From the NCBI RefSeq assembly GCF_001402915.1, contig NZ_CP012945.1, positions 2,147,501 to 2,211,500 on the forward strand: 64,000 nt of DNA, in the 5' to 3' direction. Within the stretch, counting starts at the first letter, position 1, and every line of letters begins with the position of its first letter. The notes beneath the pieces are model-generated. The model ran no database searches and was not told where the DNA came from. It saw nothing but the letters and a program-made list of their open reading frames with translations. Below are positions 8,431 through 16,196 of this stretch, one piece after another. This stretch comes from Devosia sp. A16. GTDB lineage: Bacteria; Pseudomonadota; Alphaproteobacteria; Rhizobiales; Devosiaceae. The position numbers and the translations under genes are program-made.

Positions 8431-9081
8431 ATGCGCATCATCGTCATCGGCGGCAGCGGCCGCACCGGCATCCTGATCGTCGAGCAACTGGTGGCCGCCG
8501 GCCATTCCGTCGTCGCCACCATCCGCAACCCCCGGCACATGGCCGAGACGGTGAAGCGCGGCGCCGAGACCATCGTGCTCGATCTGGAGAAATCGCCGCT
8601 GGCCGAGTTCACTGCCACCATGCAGGGCGCCGATGCCGTGGTGTTTGCCGCCGGCTCGGCCGCCGGCGAGGGCAGCGCGCTCGACCGCATCGGCACCCGC
8701 CGCACCGTGCATGCCGCCGAGAATGCCGGGGTCAGGCGCTATGTCGCGATCTCAGCCCTCGGTGCCAGCACCGGGCTTTCCACCCGCTCGCTGGACGACG
8801 AGATGAAGGATTACTACCGGCAGAAGCGCGCCGCGGCGAAGTTCATCCACGCCTCGAGCCTCGGCTGGACCATTCTGGAGCCGGGCGAACTCACCGATGG
8901 CGGCGGCACCGGCAAGGTGCTGCTGAGCCTTGCGGCGATCAACGAAGAATCGGTGCCGCGCGCCGACGTTGCGGCCGTCGTCGTGGCGCTGCTCGAGGAG
9001 CCGCGCTCCATCGGCAAGGCGTTGCAGCTCACCCGCGGCACGCACAGCATCGCCGCGGCCCTCAAGGCGGCGCTCGGCTGA
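8431..9081 (+). CDS. NAD(P)H-binding (atypical SDR / NmrA-like) protein
   Basis: 216 residues. It starts with a Rossmann motif IIVIGGSGRTG (a GxxGxxG form) and contains ADAVVFAAGSAAGEGS and YVAISALGAS, characteristic of the atypical SDR_a5 group (NAD-dependent epimerase-like proteins without a full catalytic Tyr-Lys pair). These often act as NAD(P)-sensing or isomerase-type proteins. It follows the MarR gene by four bases, and its stop overlaps the next start (ATGA), so these three genes form one transcript. Confidence 0.85.
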   Translation: MRIIVIGGSGRTGILIVEQLVAAGHSVVATIRNPRHMAETVKRGAETIVLDLEKSPLAEFTATMQGADAVVFAAGSAAGEGSALDRIGTRRTVHAAENAGVRRYVAISALGASTGLSTRSLDDEMKDYYRQKRAAAKFIHASSLGWTILEPGELTDGGGTGKVLLSLAAINEESVPRADVAAVVVALLEEPRSIGKALQLTRGTHSIAAALKAALG

Positions 9082-9824
9082 TGGCGCCCCAGATCGGCCC
9101 GCTGCTCGGCTCAGGCAAGATGGCCGAAGCCTTCACCTATGGCGAGCATGTCCTGAAGCTCTATCGCGACCCCACCAGCCGCTCGGTTGCCTTCGGCGAA
9201 GCCGCCATTCTTGGCATTGTCGGCGAGCACGGGCTGCCGACCCCGGCCGTGCATGAGGCCGGCAACTATGCCGGCCGCTGGGGTCTGGTCATGAACCGGG
9301 CTCCTGGCGAGCCGCTGGCCGCCCTGGCCAGCGCCGACCCGGCGATGCTCCCGACGGCGCTCGCGGTGATGGTCGAACTCCACCGCGCCATCCATGCCCG
9401 CACCGAAGTCCGGCTGTCGCCGCTGAAACCGCGCCTTGCCGAGCGGCTCAATCGCGCGCCGGTGCTCGCGGCGGAGCTGCGGGAAACCCTGCTTGCCCGC
9501 CTCGCTGCATTGCCGGAGGGCACGCGCCTTTGCCATGGCGATTTCCACCCTTTCAACATCATCGGCCCGCCCGGCGCGGCGATGATCGTCGATTGGCCCG
9601 ACGCCACCTCCGGCCCTCCCGCCGCCGACATCGCCCGCTCCTACCTGTTGATGCGCCACGGCGCCGGCGACGCTCTGGCTGACGCCTATCTCCAGCGCTA
9701 CCTCGCGGCCAGCGAGCTGACCGACGCTGACGTCCGGGCCTGGCTGCCGGTTATCGCCGCAGCGCGGCTGGCGGAGAACGTGCCGGAGGAGAATGACCGA
9801 CTACTGGAGTTGGCGCGGGGATAG
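9081..9824 (+). CDS. APH-fold phosphotransferase family protein
   Basis: 247 residues. The kinase catalytic loop LCHGDFHPFNI is at about residues 150-160 and the metal-binding DWPDA at about 176, as in aminoglycoside/choline kinases. An N-terminal GSGKMAEAFTYGEHVLKLYR is the expected nucleotide-binding strand with its Lys. The family also phosphorylates choline, homoserine, macrolides and other small alcohols, so a resistance role should not be assumed. It overlaps the preceding gene by four bases. Confidence 0.82.
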   Translation: MAPQIGPLLGSGKMAEAFTYGEHVLKLYRDPTSRSVAFGEAAILGIVGEHGLPTPAVHEAGNYAGRWGLVMNRAPGEPLAALASADPAMLPTALAVMVELHRAIHARTEVRLSPLKPRLAERLNRAPVLAAELRETLLARLAALPEGTRLCHGDFHPFNIIGPPGAAMIVDWPDATSGPPAADIARSYLLMRHGAGDALADAYLQRYLAASELTDADVRAWLPVIAAARLAENVPEENDRLLELARG

Positions 9825-9848
9825 TTCCTGGCGCACGACGCCGCCACG

Positions 9849-9920
9849 CCCCCTCTCCCCTGAGGGAAGAGGGCAAGTGCAGCTGGGACCGAAGGTCCGT
9901 GGCGGAACTGGGGTGAGGGG
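9849..9920. repeat. intergenic palindromic element, copy 3
   Basis: CCCCCTCTCCCCTGAGGGAAGAGGG, here given only as its arms CCCTCTCCC and GGGAAGAGGG, followed by a GGGACC/GGTCC inner stem and GGGGTGAGGGG. The same inner GGACC...GGTCC feature recurs in copy 7 at 43.4 kb. It lies between the kinase gene and dinB. Confidence 0.75.
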
Positions 9921-10007
9921 TTCAGCCTTTCAACGAGCGCGTATGGCGCCCTCCCGCCTCGCCGACACTTTCGGCTGCCGACGCGCCGCTTGACAAGCTC
10001 TCACACC

Positions 10008-10022
10008 GTTCTCTTTATGTTC
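10008..10022 (+). promoter_or_regulatory. LexA (SOS) box of dinB
   Basis: GTTC-TCTTTAT-GTTC, an exact match to the alphaproteobacterial LexA direct repeat GTTC-N7-GTTC, 25 bases upstream of the dinB start chosen here. The box overlaps an ATG at 10017, which argues that the true start is the later ATG at 10047. Confidence 0.9.
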
Positions 10023-10046
10023 TCCTGTCTGCCAGGGAGACTCCGG

Positions 10047-11294
10047 ATGGAGCCCGCCGCCACCATCCTCCACGCCGACCTCGACGCCTTCTACGCCTCG
10101 GTCGAACAACTGCTGAACCCGGAGCTCCGGGGCAAGCCGATTGCAGTGGGCGGCGGCGTGGTGCTGGCTGCCTCCTACGAAGCCAAGGCCTTCGGCGTGC
10201 ATGGCGGCATGTCCGGCTGGGCCGCCAAGGAGCTCTGCCCCGAGCTGATCTTTACCGGCGGCCATTTCGAGGAGTATCAGCGGCTGGGCGACGCGGCGAT
10301 CGGCATCCTCGACGACTACACCCCGCTGGTCGAGCGCATCTCGATCGATGAAGCCTTCGCCGATGTCGCCGGCTGCGAGCATCTGTTCGGCAGTGCGGAG
10401 GCCATCGCCCGAACTATTCGGGCGCGCGTCCGCGCCGAACTGGGGCTGCCGATCTCGATCGGCGTGGCGCGCACCAAGCACCTCGCCAAGATCGCCTCGC
10501 AGGTGGCAAAACCCGACGGCCTAGTGGTCGTCGACCCGGCGCGTGAGCTCGAATTCCTGCATCCGCTGCCGGTGGGATTGATGTGGGGCGTCGGCCCGGT
10601 CACCGAGAGCAAGCTCGAGGACGAGGGCATCCTCACCATCGGCCAGCTGGCCGAACGGCGCACCGAATGGGTGCAGCGCCTCCTCGGCCACGCCGCGGGC
10701 GAGAAACTCAGCGCCCTCAGCTGGAACCGCGATCCGCGCGGCATCGTCACCAACCAGCGCGCCCGCTCTGCCGGGGCGCAGTCGGCGCTCGGCAGAAAGC
10801 CGTTCATCGAACGCATCTACCGCCCGACCCTGCACCATCTCGCCGATCGCATCGCCTCGCGGCTCAGGGTGAAATCCTGGCACGGCCACACCATTACGGC
10901 GCGCGTCCGCTTTCGCGACATGCGCGCCGTCACCCGTTCGATCACCATCGACCAGCCGATCTCCGCCACCGTGACCCTGGCCCAGATCGCCGAGGATCTG
11001 GTGCGTGTGGTGCAGGCCGATCACCCCGACGAGCGCACCATCACGCTGCTCGCCATCTCGGTGGCGCAACTCGAGCGCGATCCACTGCTGCAGCTCGAGC
11101 TGCCGCTCGGCCTCGCCGACGAACCCCGCCGCCCGGGCAGCCGCCGCGGCGCGTCGCGGCTGGTTGCCGATCGCGCCATGGATGCGGTCCGCAGCCGCTT
11201 CGGCCGCGAAGCCATCGGCTATGCCTCGGCGACGCTGGAGCTCGACCGCTCCGTTCCCGACGCCTTCCGCGGGTTGGCGGAAAAGCCGCTGTAG
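10047..11294 (+). CDS. dinB: DNA polymerase IV (Y-family translesion polymerase)
   Basis: 415 residues. Catalytic acidic residues are all present: Asp11 in LHADLDAFYASVE, and Asp101-Glu102 in RISIDEAF. The steric and DNA-binding blocks SYEAKAFGVHGGM, PISIGVARTKHLAKIAS and WGVGPVTESKL follow, with a little-finger domain in the C-terminal third. It copies past damaged bases during the SOS response. The start at 10047 follows GGGA and lies downstream of the LexA box. No C-terminal beta-clamp motif is obvious in the last residues. It is a single-gene unit. Confidence 0.95.
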   Translation: MEPAATILHADLDAFYASVEQLLNPELRGKPIAVGGGVVLAASYEAKAFGVHGGMSGWAAKELCPELIFTGGHFEEYQRLGDAAIGILDDYTPLVERISIDEAFADVAGCEHLFGSAEAIARTIRARVRAELGLPISIGVARTKHLAKIASQVAKPDGLVVVDPARELEFLHPLPVGLMWGVGPVTESKLEDEGILTIGQLAERRTEWVQRLLGHAAGEKLSALSWNRDPRGIVTNQRARSAGAQSALGRKPFIERIYRPTLHHLADRIASRLRVKSWHGHTITARVRFRDMRAVTRSITIDQPISATVTLAQIAEDLVRVVQADHPDERTITLLAISVAQLERDPLLQLELPLGLADEPRRPGSRRGASRLVADRAMDAVRSRFGREAIGYASATLELDRSVPDAFRGLAEKPL

Positions 11295-11360
11295 CGAGGC
11301 TGCGGAGCGCTGACCTCCCCGTCCGCCGTGTCACCCCGTGAAAGTCCTTCCGTATTCGGT

Positions 11361-11443
11361 GTCATCCCCGCGAAAGCGGGCACCTCCGTTTGCGATCGTG
11401 CGAGGGCCAAGAGAACAGAGGTTCCCGCTTTCGCGGGAATGAC
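11361..11443. repeat. intergenic inverted repeat, second family (CCCGCGAAAGCGGG)
   Basis: CCCGCGAAAGCGGG at 11367-11380 and CCCGCTTTCGCGGG at 11424-11437 are exact reverse complements, bounded by GTCAT and ATGAC. The whole 83-bp unit is an inverted repeat of a type common between genes in alphaproteobacteria. It is distinct in sequence from the CCCTCTCCCC family. A diverged GTCAT-type unit appears at 12272. Confidence 0.8.
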
Positions 11444-11501
11444 CCGGTGGGTGGGGCACGATCCGGCGGTTGGGCAAGTTCGGGTGTGCCGGGGTGATCT
11501 A

Positions 11502-12068
11502 CTAAACCCGGCGATAGATCAGCTTCATCACCCCGCTGTTGAACCGTTCGCTGTCCACCAGCTCGATATCGAAGCGCCGCTCGAGGTTGTCGAGGAGCCG
11601 CCGGCCCTTGCCCAGGACGATCGGGTGGATCAGCCAGTGGTACTCGTCGACGAGGCCGAGATTGGTGAGCTGCTGCACGATCGTGGCGCTGCCATAGGTG
11701 AGAATGTCGCCGCCGGCCCGCGCCTTGAAGGCGTTGACCTTGTCGGCATCGAGCTCGCGCCAGAGCTCCGAACTCGGCCAGTTCGCCGCCTGCAGGTTGT
11801 GCGAGATCACCACCTTGTGGAGCTGGTTGATCCGCGCGGCATAGGTCTTCTCCCACGCCGCCGCATTGGGGTTGGCGGGGATGGTCGGCCAGTACTGCGC
11901 GAAATCCTGATACGTGCCCTTGCCCAGCAACAGGCTGCTGGCGCCGTTGACCAGCCCGATTTCGTAGTTGGCCAGCTGGTCGTCCTCACGGATCCAATCC
12001 ATCTCGCCCATCGGTCCGGCGATGAAGCCGTCGAGGCTGATCCAGTGGGTGCTGATGAGCTTGTTCAT
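11502..12068 (-). CDS. dihydrofolate reductase family (RibD C-terminal fold) protein
   Basis: 188 residues from the ATG at 12068, which has AGGAG eight bases upstream; a longer start at 12092 would run into the operator array. It begins MNKLISTHWISLDGFIAGP and has GKGTYQDF and the C-terminal IHPIVLGKGRRLL, the signatures of the RibD_C/COG0262 group of NADPH-binding reductases. These are not the folate enzyme FolA, and their substrates are mostly unknown. The gene stands alone, with an elaborate AT-rich operator in front. Confidence 0.88.
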   Translation of the reverse strand: MNKLISTHWISLDGFIAGPMGEMDWIREDDQLANYEIGLVNGASSLLLGKGTYQDFAQYWPTIPANPNAAAWEKTYAARINQLHKVVISHNLQAANWPSSELWRELDADKVNAFKARAGGDILTYGSATIVQQLTNLGLVDEYHWLIHPIVLGKGRRLLDNLERRFDIELVDSERFNSGVMKLIYRRV

Positions 12069-12082
12069 GCGTTGTCTCCTCT

Positions 12083-12120
12083 TAATCAACAATATTGTTA
12101 ATTAACATATCTGTTGATTA
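12083..12120. promoter_or_regulatory. twin AT-rich operator array upstream of the RibD-C gene
   Basis: Two abutting 16-bp inverted repeats of form 6-4-6: TCAACA-ATAT-TGTTAA (12086-12101) and TTAACA-TATC-TGTTGA (12102-12117), enclosed by TAATCAACA/TGTTGATTA (12083-12091 and 12112-12120). The junction TGTTAATTAACA is itself a perfect palindrome. This is dense, AT-rich operator architecture in a GC-rich genome. The ribosome site of the reductase gene lies a few bases away, so binding would block its promoter. No regulator gene is adjacent. Confidence 0.7.
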
Positions 12121-12271
12121 CGGGAAGAGAGCGATGCTGTCAAGCGGCATCGCGTGGTGGCTTTCCCGCCGTGGGGGAAGCTGTTTGGAACAGGATCGCG
12201 GTAGTGGCGCTGCGGATCGCCGCATGCACGCGGCCGTACCTTGCGGTTCTGCACTAAGACGAACCCTACGG

Positions 12272-12320
12272 TGTCATCTTGGCGAAGGCCGGGGCCCATC
12301 CTGAGATGCTGCCGTGGGTC
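12272..12320. repeat. diverged GTCAT-type intergenic repeat
   Basis: GTCATCTTGGCGAAGGCCGG followed by GGCCCATCC and a GTGGGTCAC end resembles one arm of the GTCATcCCCGCGAAaGCGGG repeat at 11361. It directly follows the stop of the GIY-YIG remnant. No second arm is preserved. Confidence 0.45.
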
Positions 12321-12342
12321 ACTGGTCGCCAGTCGCCTCTGG

Positions 12343-12435
12343 CTATGGATCGCGCCAATCCGGATTCCGTGCCTCGATGAGCCGGATCTTCCATGCGCGA
12401 TGCCACGCCTTCAGCTGCTTCTCGCGCCGAATGGC
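12343..12435 (-). pseudogene. remnant of a GIY-YIG nuclease-like gene (C-terminal part)
   Basis: The minus strand reads 30 codons ending in a stop: REKQLKAWHRAWKIRLIE followed by ARNPDWRDP. This is the conserved C-terminal block of small GIY-YIG endonuclease-like proteins (normally about 90-100 residues). The upstream two thirds, including GIY and YIG, are not found in any frame, so this is a decayed gene. It is too short to be seen as a normal ORF. Its association with a GTCAT-type repeat is discussed under findings. Confidence 0.75.
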
Positions 12436-12848
12436 CGCCACACCAGGGCCACCAGCTCGGCATCGCTCAGGCCAACCAGTTCGCGTCGGGGTTTCAGGAC
12501 GGTCGGCATTGCCATCGATCGTTCGACGGTTTCGGCGGATAGGTTCCCGAGCCTAGCACAAACGACAAAGGACCGGAGCGCGGCTCCAGCCCTTGGAAAT
12601 TGTCCGGCCCGCGCGCATGTAGCGCAACGCCTCAGTTTCTACATATGGGTTTGAAGGGGCTTGCTTCAAGCCCCCAACCCTGAGTTAACACCGCCGGCAC
12701 GCGCTCACGACCTGGTCCCTCGTCGCGCCCCGACATTGACTTTTACCTCATCAACGCTTAATCCGCCGCTTAACTATTTTTGCGGCGAACGCTGTCGATT
12801 TCGCCACCGGTCGCTCGTCGTATCGGTGACAGCTCAGGAGATTTCTCG
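12436..12848. other. non-coding gap between GIY-YIG remnant and leader ORF
   Basis: No convincing gene was seen. A short minus-strand frame (about 12440-12535) encoding PTVLKPRRELVGLSDAEL could be a second gene fragment, but it has no recognisable family. A perfect 8-bp hairpin GGGGCTTG-CTT-CAAGCCCC lies at 12656-12674, without a following T-run. The last 120 bases before 12849 are less GC-rich and probably hold the promoter of the leader ORF and efflux gene. Confidence 0.5.
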
Positions 12849-12980
12849 ATGACCCCGCCGGTAACTGCCGCCCCGTTGCAGGGGCGCTATGCGCCCCGCG
12901 GGCTGGCCACCGCGACCCCGTCCGTGCCATTGACGCACCCCGTTTTTGAACCCCTCCAGCGTAAGGCAGGCCACAAATGA
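12849..12980 (+). CDS. 43-residue leader ORF coupled to the efflux gene
   Basis: ATG at 12849 is preceded by AGGAG at 12836-12840 (8-base spacing), a better ribosome site than that of the efflux gene itself. The ORF encodes 43 residues, rich in Pro, Ala and Thr at the start and ending PLQRKAGHK. Its TGA (12978-12980) overlaps the ATG of the transporter (12977-12979). No homologous family is recognised, and there is no transmembrane helix. The arrangement suggests a translationally coupled leader peptide or attenuator, but a chance ORF cannot be excluded. Confidence 0.5.
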   Translation: MTPPVTAAPLQGRYAPRGLATATPSVPLTHPVFEPLQRKAGHK

Positions 12981-14464
12981 CCTCCGAAACGATGACCGAC
13001 ATGCCGTCGACGGCCGCCACCGCGCCGCCCGACACCTCCAATTCCGCCCGCAACCGGCTGGTGATCGCGCTGCTGCTCGTCTCCACCTTCGTGGTGTTTC
13101 TCAACGAAACCATCATGAGCGTGGCGATCCAGCCGCTGATGACCGATCTGGGCGTCACCGCCAGTGCGGCGCAGTGGCTGACCACGGCGTTCCTCCTCAC
13201 CATGGCGGTGGTGATTCCGATCACCGGCTTCCTCTTGCAGCGCATCAACACCCGGCCGATCTACATGCTGGCCATGGCGATCTTCTCGGTCGGCACGCTG
13301 ATCTGCGCCGTCTCGCCGGGCCTCGAGCTGCTGGTGTTCGGCCGCGTCATCCAGGCGGTGGGCACGGCCATCATGATGCCGCTGCTGATGACCACGGTGA
13401 TGACGCTGGTGCCGCCCGAATCGCGCGGCAAGACCATGGGCAACATCTCGATCGTCATGTCGGTGGCCCCCGCCATCGGCCCGACCATCGGCGGCTTCAT
13501 CCTCACCCATTTCGAGTGGCGCTTCATGTTCATCCTGGTGCTGCCGATCGCTTTGGCCGCACTGGCGCTGGGCGCCTGGCGGATGAAGAATGTCTCGACC
13601 CCGCGCTCGACCCCGCTCGACCTGATCTCGGTCGTCCTGTCGGTGCTCGCCTTCGGCGGCATCGTCTATGGGCTCTCGAGCTTCGGCGAAGCGGCGTCCG
13701 CCGTCGGCGAGCACGGCATGTCGCCGTGGATTCCGCTCGGCGTCGGCCTCGTCACAATGGTGCTGTTCGTGTGGCGCCAGCTGACGCTGCAGGACAAGGC
13801 GCTGCTCGATCTGCGCACCTTCGCCATCCGCAACTACACCTTGTCGGTGGTGATGATGGCGATCGCCATGATGGCGCTGTTCGGCGTCATCATCCTGTTG
13901 CCGCTGTTCCTGCAGAATGTCCTGAAGCTCGATCCGCTGCAGATCGGCATGATGCTGCTGCCCGGCAGCCTGATGATGGGCCTGCTCGGCCCGGTGGTCG
14001 GCCGGCTCTACGACAAGTGGGGCACCACCCGCCTGCTGGTGCCGGGCTCGATCGTCGTCAGCGCCGTGCTCTGGGGCCTGACCCTGGTCGATCAGTCGAC
14101 CTCGGTCTGGGTGATTCTCGCCGGCCATATCGCGCTCTGCATCGGCCTCGCCATCATGTTCACCCCGCTGTTCACCGCCTCGCTGAGCTCGCTCCCCATG
14201 CAGCTCTATTCGCATGGTTCGGCCATTCTCGGCTCGGTGCAGCAGGTGGCGGGCGCCGCCGGCGTGGCGCTGTTCATCGCGCTGATGACCATCCAGTCAG
14301 CCGCCCTGACGGCGGCCGGTACCGAGCCGGTGGCCGCGCTCGCCGCCGGCATCCGCACCGGCTTCATGACCGGGGCGATCATCTCGCTGTTCGCCATCGT
14401 CGCCGCCTTCTTCGTCAAGAAGCCGCCGGCGAACCCGGAAATGGCCGGTATGGGCGGCCACTGA
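12977..14464 (+). CDS. DHA2 family multidrug efflux MFS transporter
   Basis: 495 residues with about 14 predicted hydrophobic helices, as in EmrB/QacA drug:H+ antiporters. The DHA2 features seen are VSTFVVFLNETIMSVAIQP in helix 1, ASAAQWLTTAFLLTMAVVIP in helix 2, and PESRGKTMG plus VGPTIGG-like APAIGPTIGGF at helix 5 (the antiporter motif). It would export hydrophobic compounds across the inner membrane. No MFP (EmrA) gene is adjacent. Its start overlaps the stop of a 43-codon ORF, and a strong terminator follows, so the two form a complete unit. Confidence 0.92.
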   Translation: MTSETMTDMPSTAATAPPDTSNSARNRLVIALLLVSTFVVFLNETIMSVAIQPLMTDLGVTASAAQWLTTAFLLTMAVVIPITGFLLQRINTRPIYMLAMAIFSVGTLICAVSPGLELLVFGRVIQAVGTAIMMPLLMTTVMTLVPPESRGKTMGNISIVMSVAPAIGPTIGGFILTHFEWRFMFILVLPIALAALALGAWRMKNVSTPRSTPLDLISVVLSVLAFGGIVYGLSSFGEAASAVGEHGMSPWIPLGVGLVTMVLFVWRQLTLQDKALLDLRTFAIRNYTLSVVMMAIAMMALFGVIILLPLFLQNVLKLDPLQIGMMLLPGSLMMGLLGPVVGRLYDKWGTTRLLVPGSIVVSAVLWGLTLVDQSTSVWVILAGHIALCIGLAIMFTPLFTASLSSLPMQLYSHGSAILGSVQQVAGAAGVALFIALMTIQSAALTAAGTEPVAALAAGIRTGFMTGAIISLFAIVAAFFVKKPPANPEMAGMGGH

Positions 14465-14472
14465 ACATTTAG

Positions 14473-14488
14473 TGCTTCACGTGAATCA
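14473..14488. promoter_or_regulatory. parS-like site (14/16)
   Basis: TGCTTCACGTGAATCA matches the consensus parS TGTTTCACGTGAAACA at 14 of 16 positions and lies in the gap after the efflux gene, 46 kb from parAB. It could be an outlying ParB loading site. See the finding on the parS cluster. Confidence 0.5.
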
Positions 14489-14498
14489 CTGACTGCCT

Positions 14499-14534
14499 CG
14501 GGCGCCGGATTCTCTCCGGCGCCCGATTTGTTTT
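14499..14534 (+). terminator. rho-independent terminator of the efflux gene
   Basis: An 11-bp perfect stem CGGGCGCCGGA (14499-14509) with TCCGGCGCCCG (14515-14525), a 5-base loop, then ATTTGTTTT. Its position 35 bases after the stop codon fits the end of the leader-efflux transcript. Confidence 0.9.
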
Positions 14535-14597
14535 CACCGCCTGTCGAAATGGCCGCAGCTCGCCCGACATTGTCTTGAGAGCAATGAGGGATTGACG

Positions 14598-15431
14598 ATG
14601 ACCAAGATCACCCAGCTGATGGACGGAATCCTGCTCGGGGAATGCCCGCGCTGGCATGATAACAAGCTCTGGTTCGCCGACTGGGTCGGCCAGAAACTCT
14701 ATACGATCGACGCCGAGGGACGCCCGGCCGTCGAGGCGGAAGTGGCGTCGCTCCCCTTCTCGTTCGACTGGCTGCCCGATGGCCGCATGCTGCTGGTCCA
14801 CGCCGCCGACCGCGAGCTGAAACTGCGCCAGCCCGATGGCAGCTTTACCCGTTTCGCCGATCTCTCCAGCCTGTCGGAGCGCGGCTGCAACGAGATCACC
14901 GTGCACCCGAGCGGCCACATCTACGTCAACAATGTCGATTTCGACTTTCCCGGCGGCGAGTTCCGTCCCGGCTTCATCGCCCTGGTTTCGCCCGACGGCA
15001 GCAGCCGCAAGGTCGCCGAAGGCCTCGCCTTCCCGAACGGCATGGCGATCCTCGCCGATGGCAAAACCCTGGTCTGCGCTGAATCGTTCAACGGCAACCT
15101 CACCGCCTTCGACATTGCCGCGGACGGCAGCCTTTCCAACCGGCGGCTCTGGGCCAATGTCGGGCAATACGGCAATGACGGCATCTGCACCGATGCCGAA
15201 GGCGCCATCTGGACCTCGACCGGCGCCACCGTGTTGCGTGTCCGCGACGGTGGTGAGATCGTCGAGAAGTTCGAGCTCGACCGCATGGGCTTTGCCGTGA
15301 TGCTAGGCGGCCCTGACGGCCGGACGCTCTACATGGTCGCCAATGAGTGGACCGGCACGGTCGACGTCAGCCAGCCGACCGGTCGGGTGTTCAGCACCCG
15401 CGTTGCGGTGCGGCATGCCGGGTATCCGTAG
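14598..15431 (+). CDS. SMP-30/gluconolactonase-like protein
   Basis: 277 residues with ATG at 14598 (GAGGGA six bases upstream; a TTG two codons earlier is an alternative). The six-bladed propeller signatures are LGECPRWHDNKLWFADW (N-terminal metal-ligand Glu), FSFDWLPDGRMLL, and AFPNGMAILADGKTLVCAESF, given here as AFPNGMAILADG. NDGICTDAEGAIW carries the conserved Asp that binds the divalent ion. Family members hydrolyse sugar or other lactones. Context gives no substrate. Confidence 0.88.
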   Translation: MTKITQLMDGILLGECPRWHDNKLWFADWVGQKLYTIDAEGRPAVEAEVASLPFSFDWLPDGRMLLVHAADRELKLRQPDGSFTRFADLSSLSERGCNEITVHPSGHIYVNNVDFDFPGGEFRPGFIALVSPDGSSRKVAEGLAFPNGMAILADGKTLVCAESFNGNLTAFDIAADGSLSNRRLWANVGQYGNDGICTDAEGAIWTSTGATVLRVRDGGEIVEKFELDRMGFAVMLGGPDGRTLYMVANEWTGTVDVSQPTGRVFSTRVAVRHAGYP

Positions 15432-15446
15432 GCGTTGGTGGCTGTG

Positions 15447-15553
15447 GACCCCCACCCTTGATCCCTCCCCGCAAGGGGGAGGGAGACGCAAACTGAGATG
15501 TCGGTGTGAGGGTCTCCCTCCCCCTTGCGGGGAGGAGACAGGGGTGGGGGTCA
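15447..15553. repeat. intergenic palindromic element, copy 4 (GACCCCCACCC subtype)
   Basis: GGACCCCCACCC at the left and GGGGTGGGGGTC at the right enclose CCCTCCCCGCAAGGGGGAGGG and CCCTCCCCCTTGCGGGGAGG, cited here by their ends. The right end includes the stop codon of the following minus-strand kinase (15551-15553), so the element has been absorbed into the gene's end. Confidence 0.8.
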
Positions 15554-16177
15554 GCTCGCTCCGGCGTTAGTTTGGGGCAACGCCAGCCGCTCGAACGCAG
15601 TTGGTCGCACCGGCGCAACCAGCGCCGTGGCAATGGCCACCGCGCACTGCTCCGGCGCCATCATCGCGCTGTCCACCTCGAGATCGTAGATCCCCGGCTG
15701 ATGCACCGCCTCCTGCCAGCGCCCCACCGGTGCCGGGACAGCGTCGCCGCCCAGATAGAACCCGCCTCGTGGATCGGCGTTGCGGCGCGCCATGATCGTC
15801 CCGATCGGGCAGCGCACCCCGACGAACAGCACCGGGAGGCCACTGAGCCGGCGCGCCGAGGAGGCGAGTATGCCGAGCGGCCGTGAATAACCGTCATGGT
15901 GCCCGACATCGACCACCACATCCTCGCCCGCCTCGGCGCGGGCCGCGATTTCGTCGTAGAGTTCGGCGTAGAGCCGCACCACCACAGGCTCGAGATCGGG
16001 CCGCTCGCCACCTGGGCGGAGCCCGATGCCCGGCAGCAGCTCTTTCGGCAGCGCCGCGTTCATCCGGTCGACGCCGAGATTGATCCACTGCCCGGGCAGA
16101 TCGGCCATCACTGCCCTCGCGATCGAACTTTTGCCGGCTCGCGGTGCCCCATTGAGAATGACGATCCGTCCGCTCAT
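15551..16177 (-). CDS. chloramphenicol-phosphotransferase-like P-loop kinase
   Basis: 208 residues. It begins MSGRIVILNGAPRAGKSSIA, with a Walker A motif (GAPRAGKSS, residues about 10-18), followed by GVDRMN and VVVDVGHHDGYS, then LFVGVRCPIGTIMARRNAD, which matches the lid and substrate region of the CPT-like family. Founding members phosphorylate chloramphenicol in producers, but most relatives have unknown small-molecule substrates, so resistance is not claimed. Its stop codon lies in a repeat element. A candidate small RNA gene lies just upstream on the same strand. Confidence 0.82.
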   Translation of the reverse strand: MSGRIVILNGAPRAGKSSIARAVMADLPGQWINLGVDRMNAALPKELLPGIGLRPGGERPDLEPVVVRLYAELYDEIAARAEAGEDVVVDVGHHDGYSRPLGILASSARRLSGLPVLFVGVRCPIGTIMARRNADPRGGFYLGGDAVPAPVGRWQEAVHQPGIYDLEVDSAMMAPEQCAVAIATALVAPVRPTAFERLALPQTNAGAS

Positions 16178-16196
16178 GGCTTGTCCCTGTGCCCCG

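Noticed and set aside
9081-9824. Antibiotic-resistance reading of the APH-fold kinase
   Set aside because: The APH fold covers many metabolic kinases and nothing in sequence or context points to aminoglycosides.
11502-12068. Folate-pathway dihydrofolate reductase (folA)
   Set aside because: The sequence belongs to the RibD C-terminal group, and no thyA is adjacent.
12656-12674. Hairpin GGGGCTTG/CAAGCCCC as a terminator
   Set aside because: There is no T-run on either strand and no gene ends next to it.
15551-16177. Chloramphenicol-resistance reading of the CPT-like kinase
   Set aside because: CPT-like P-loop kinases are widespread in bacteria that do not make or resist chloramphenicol by this route.
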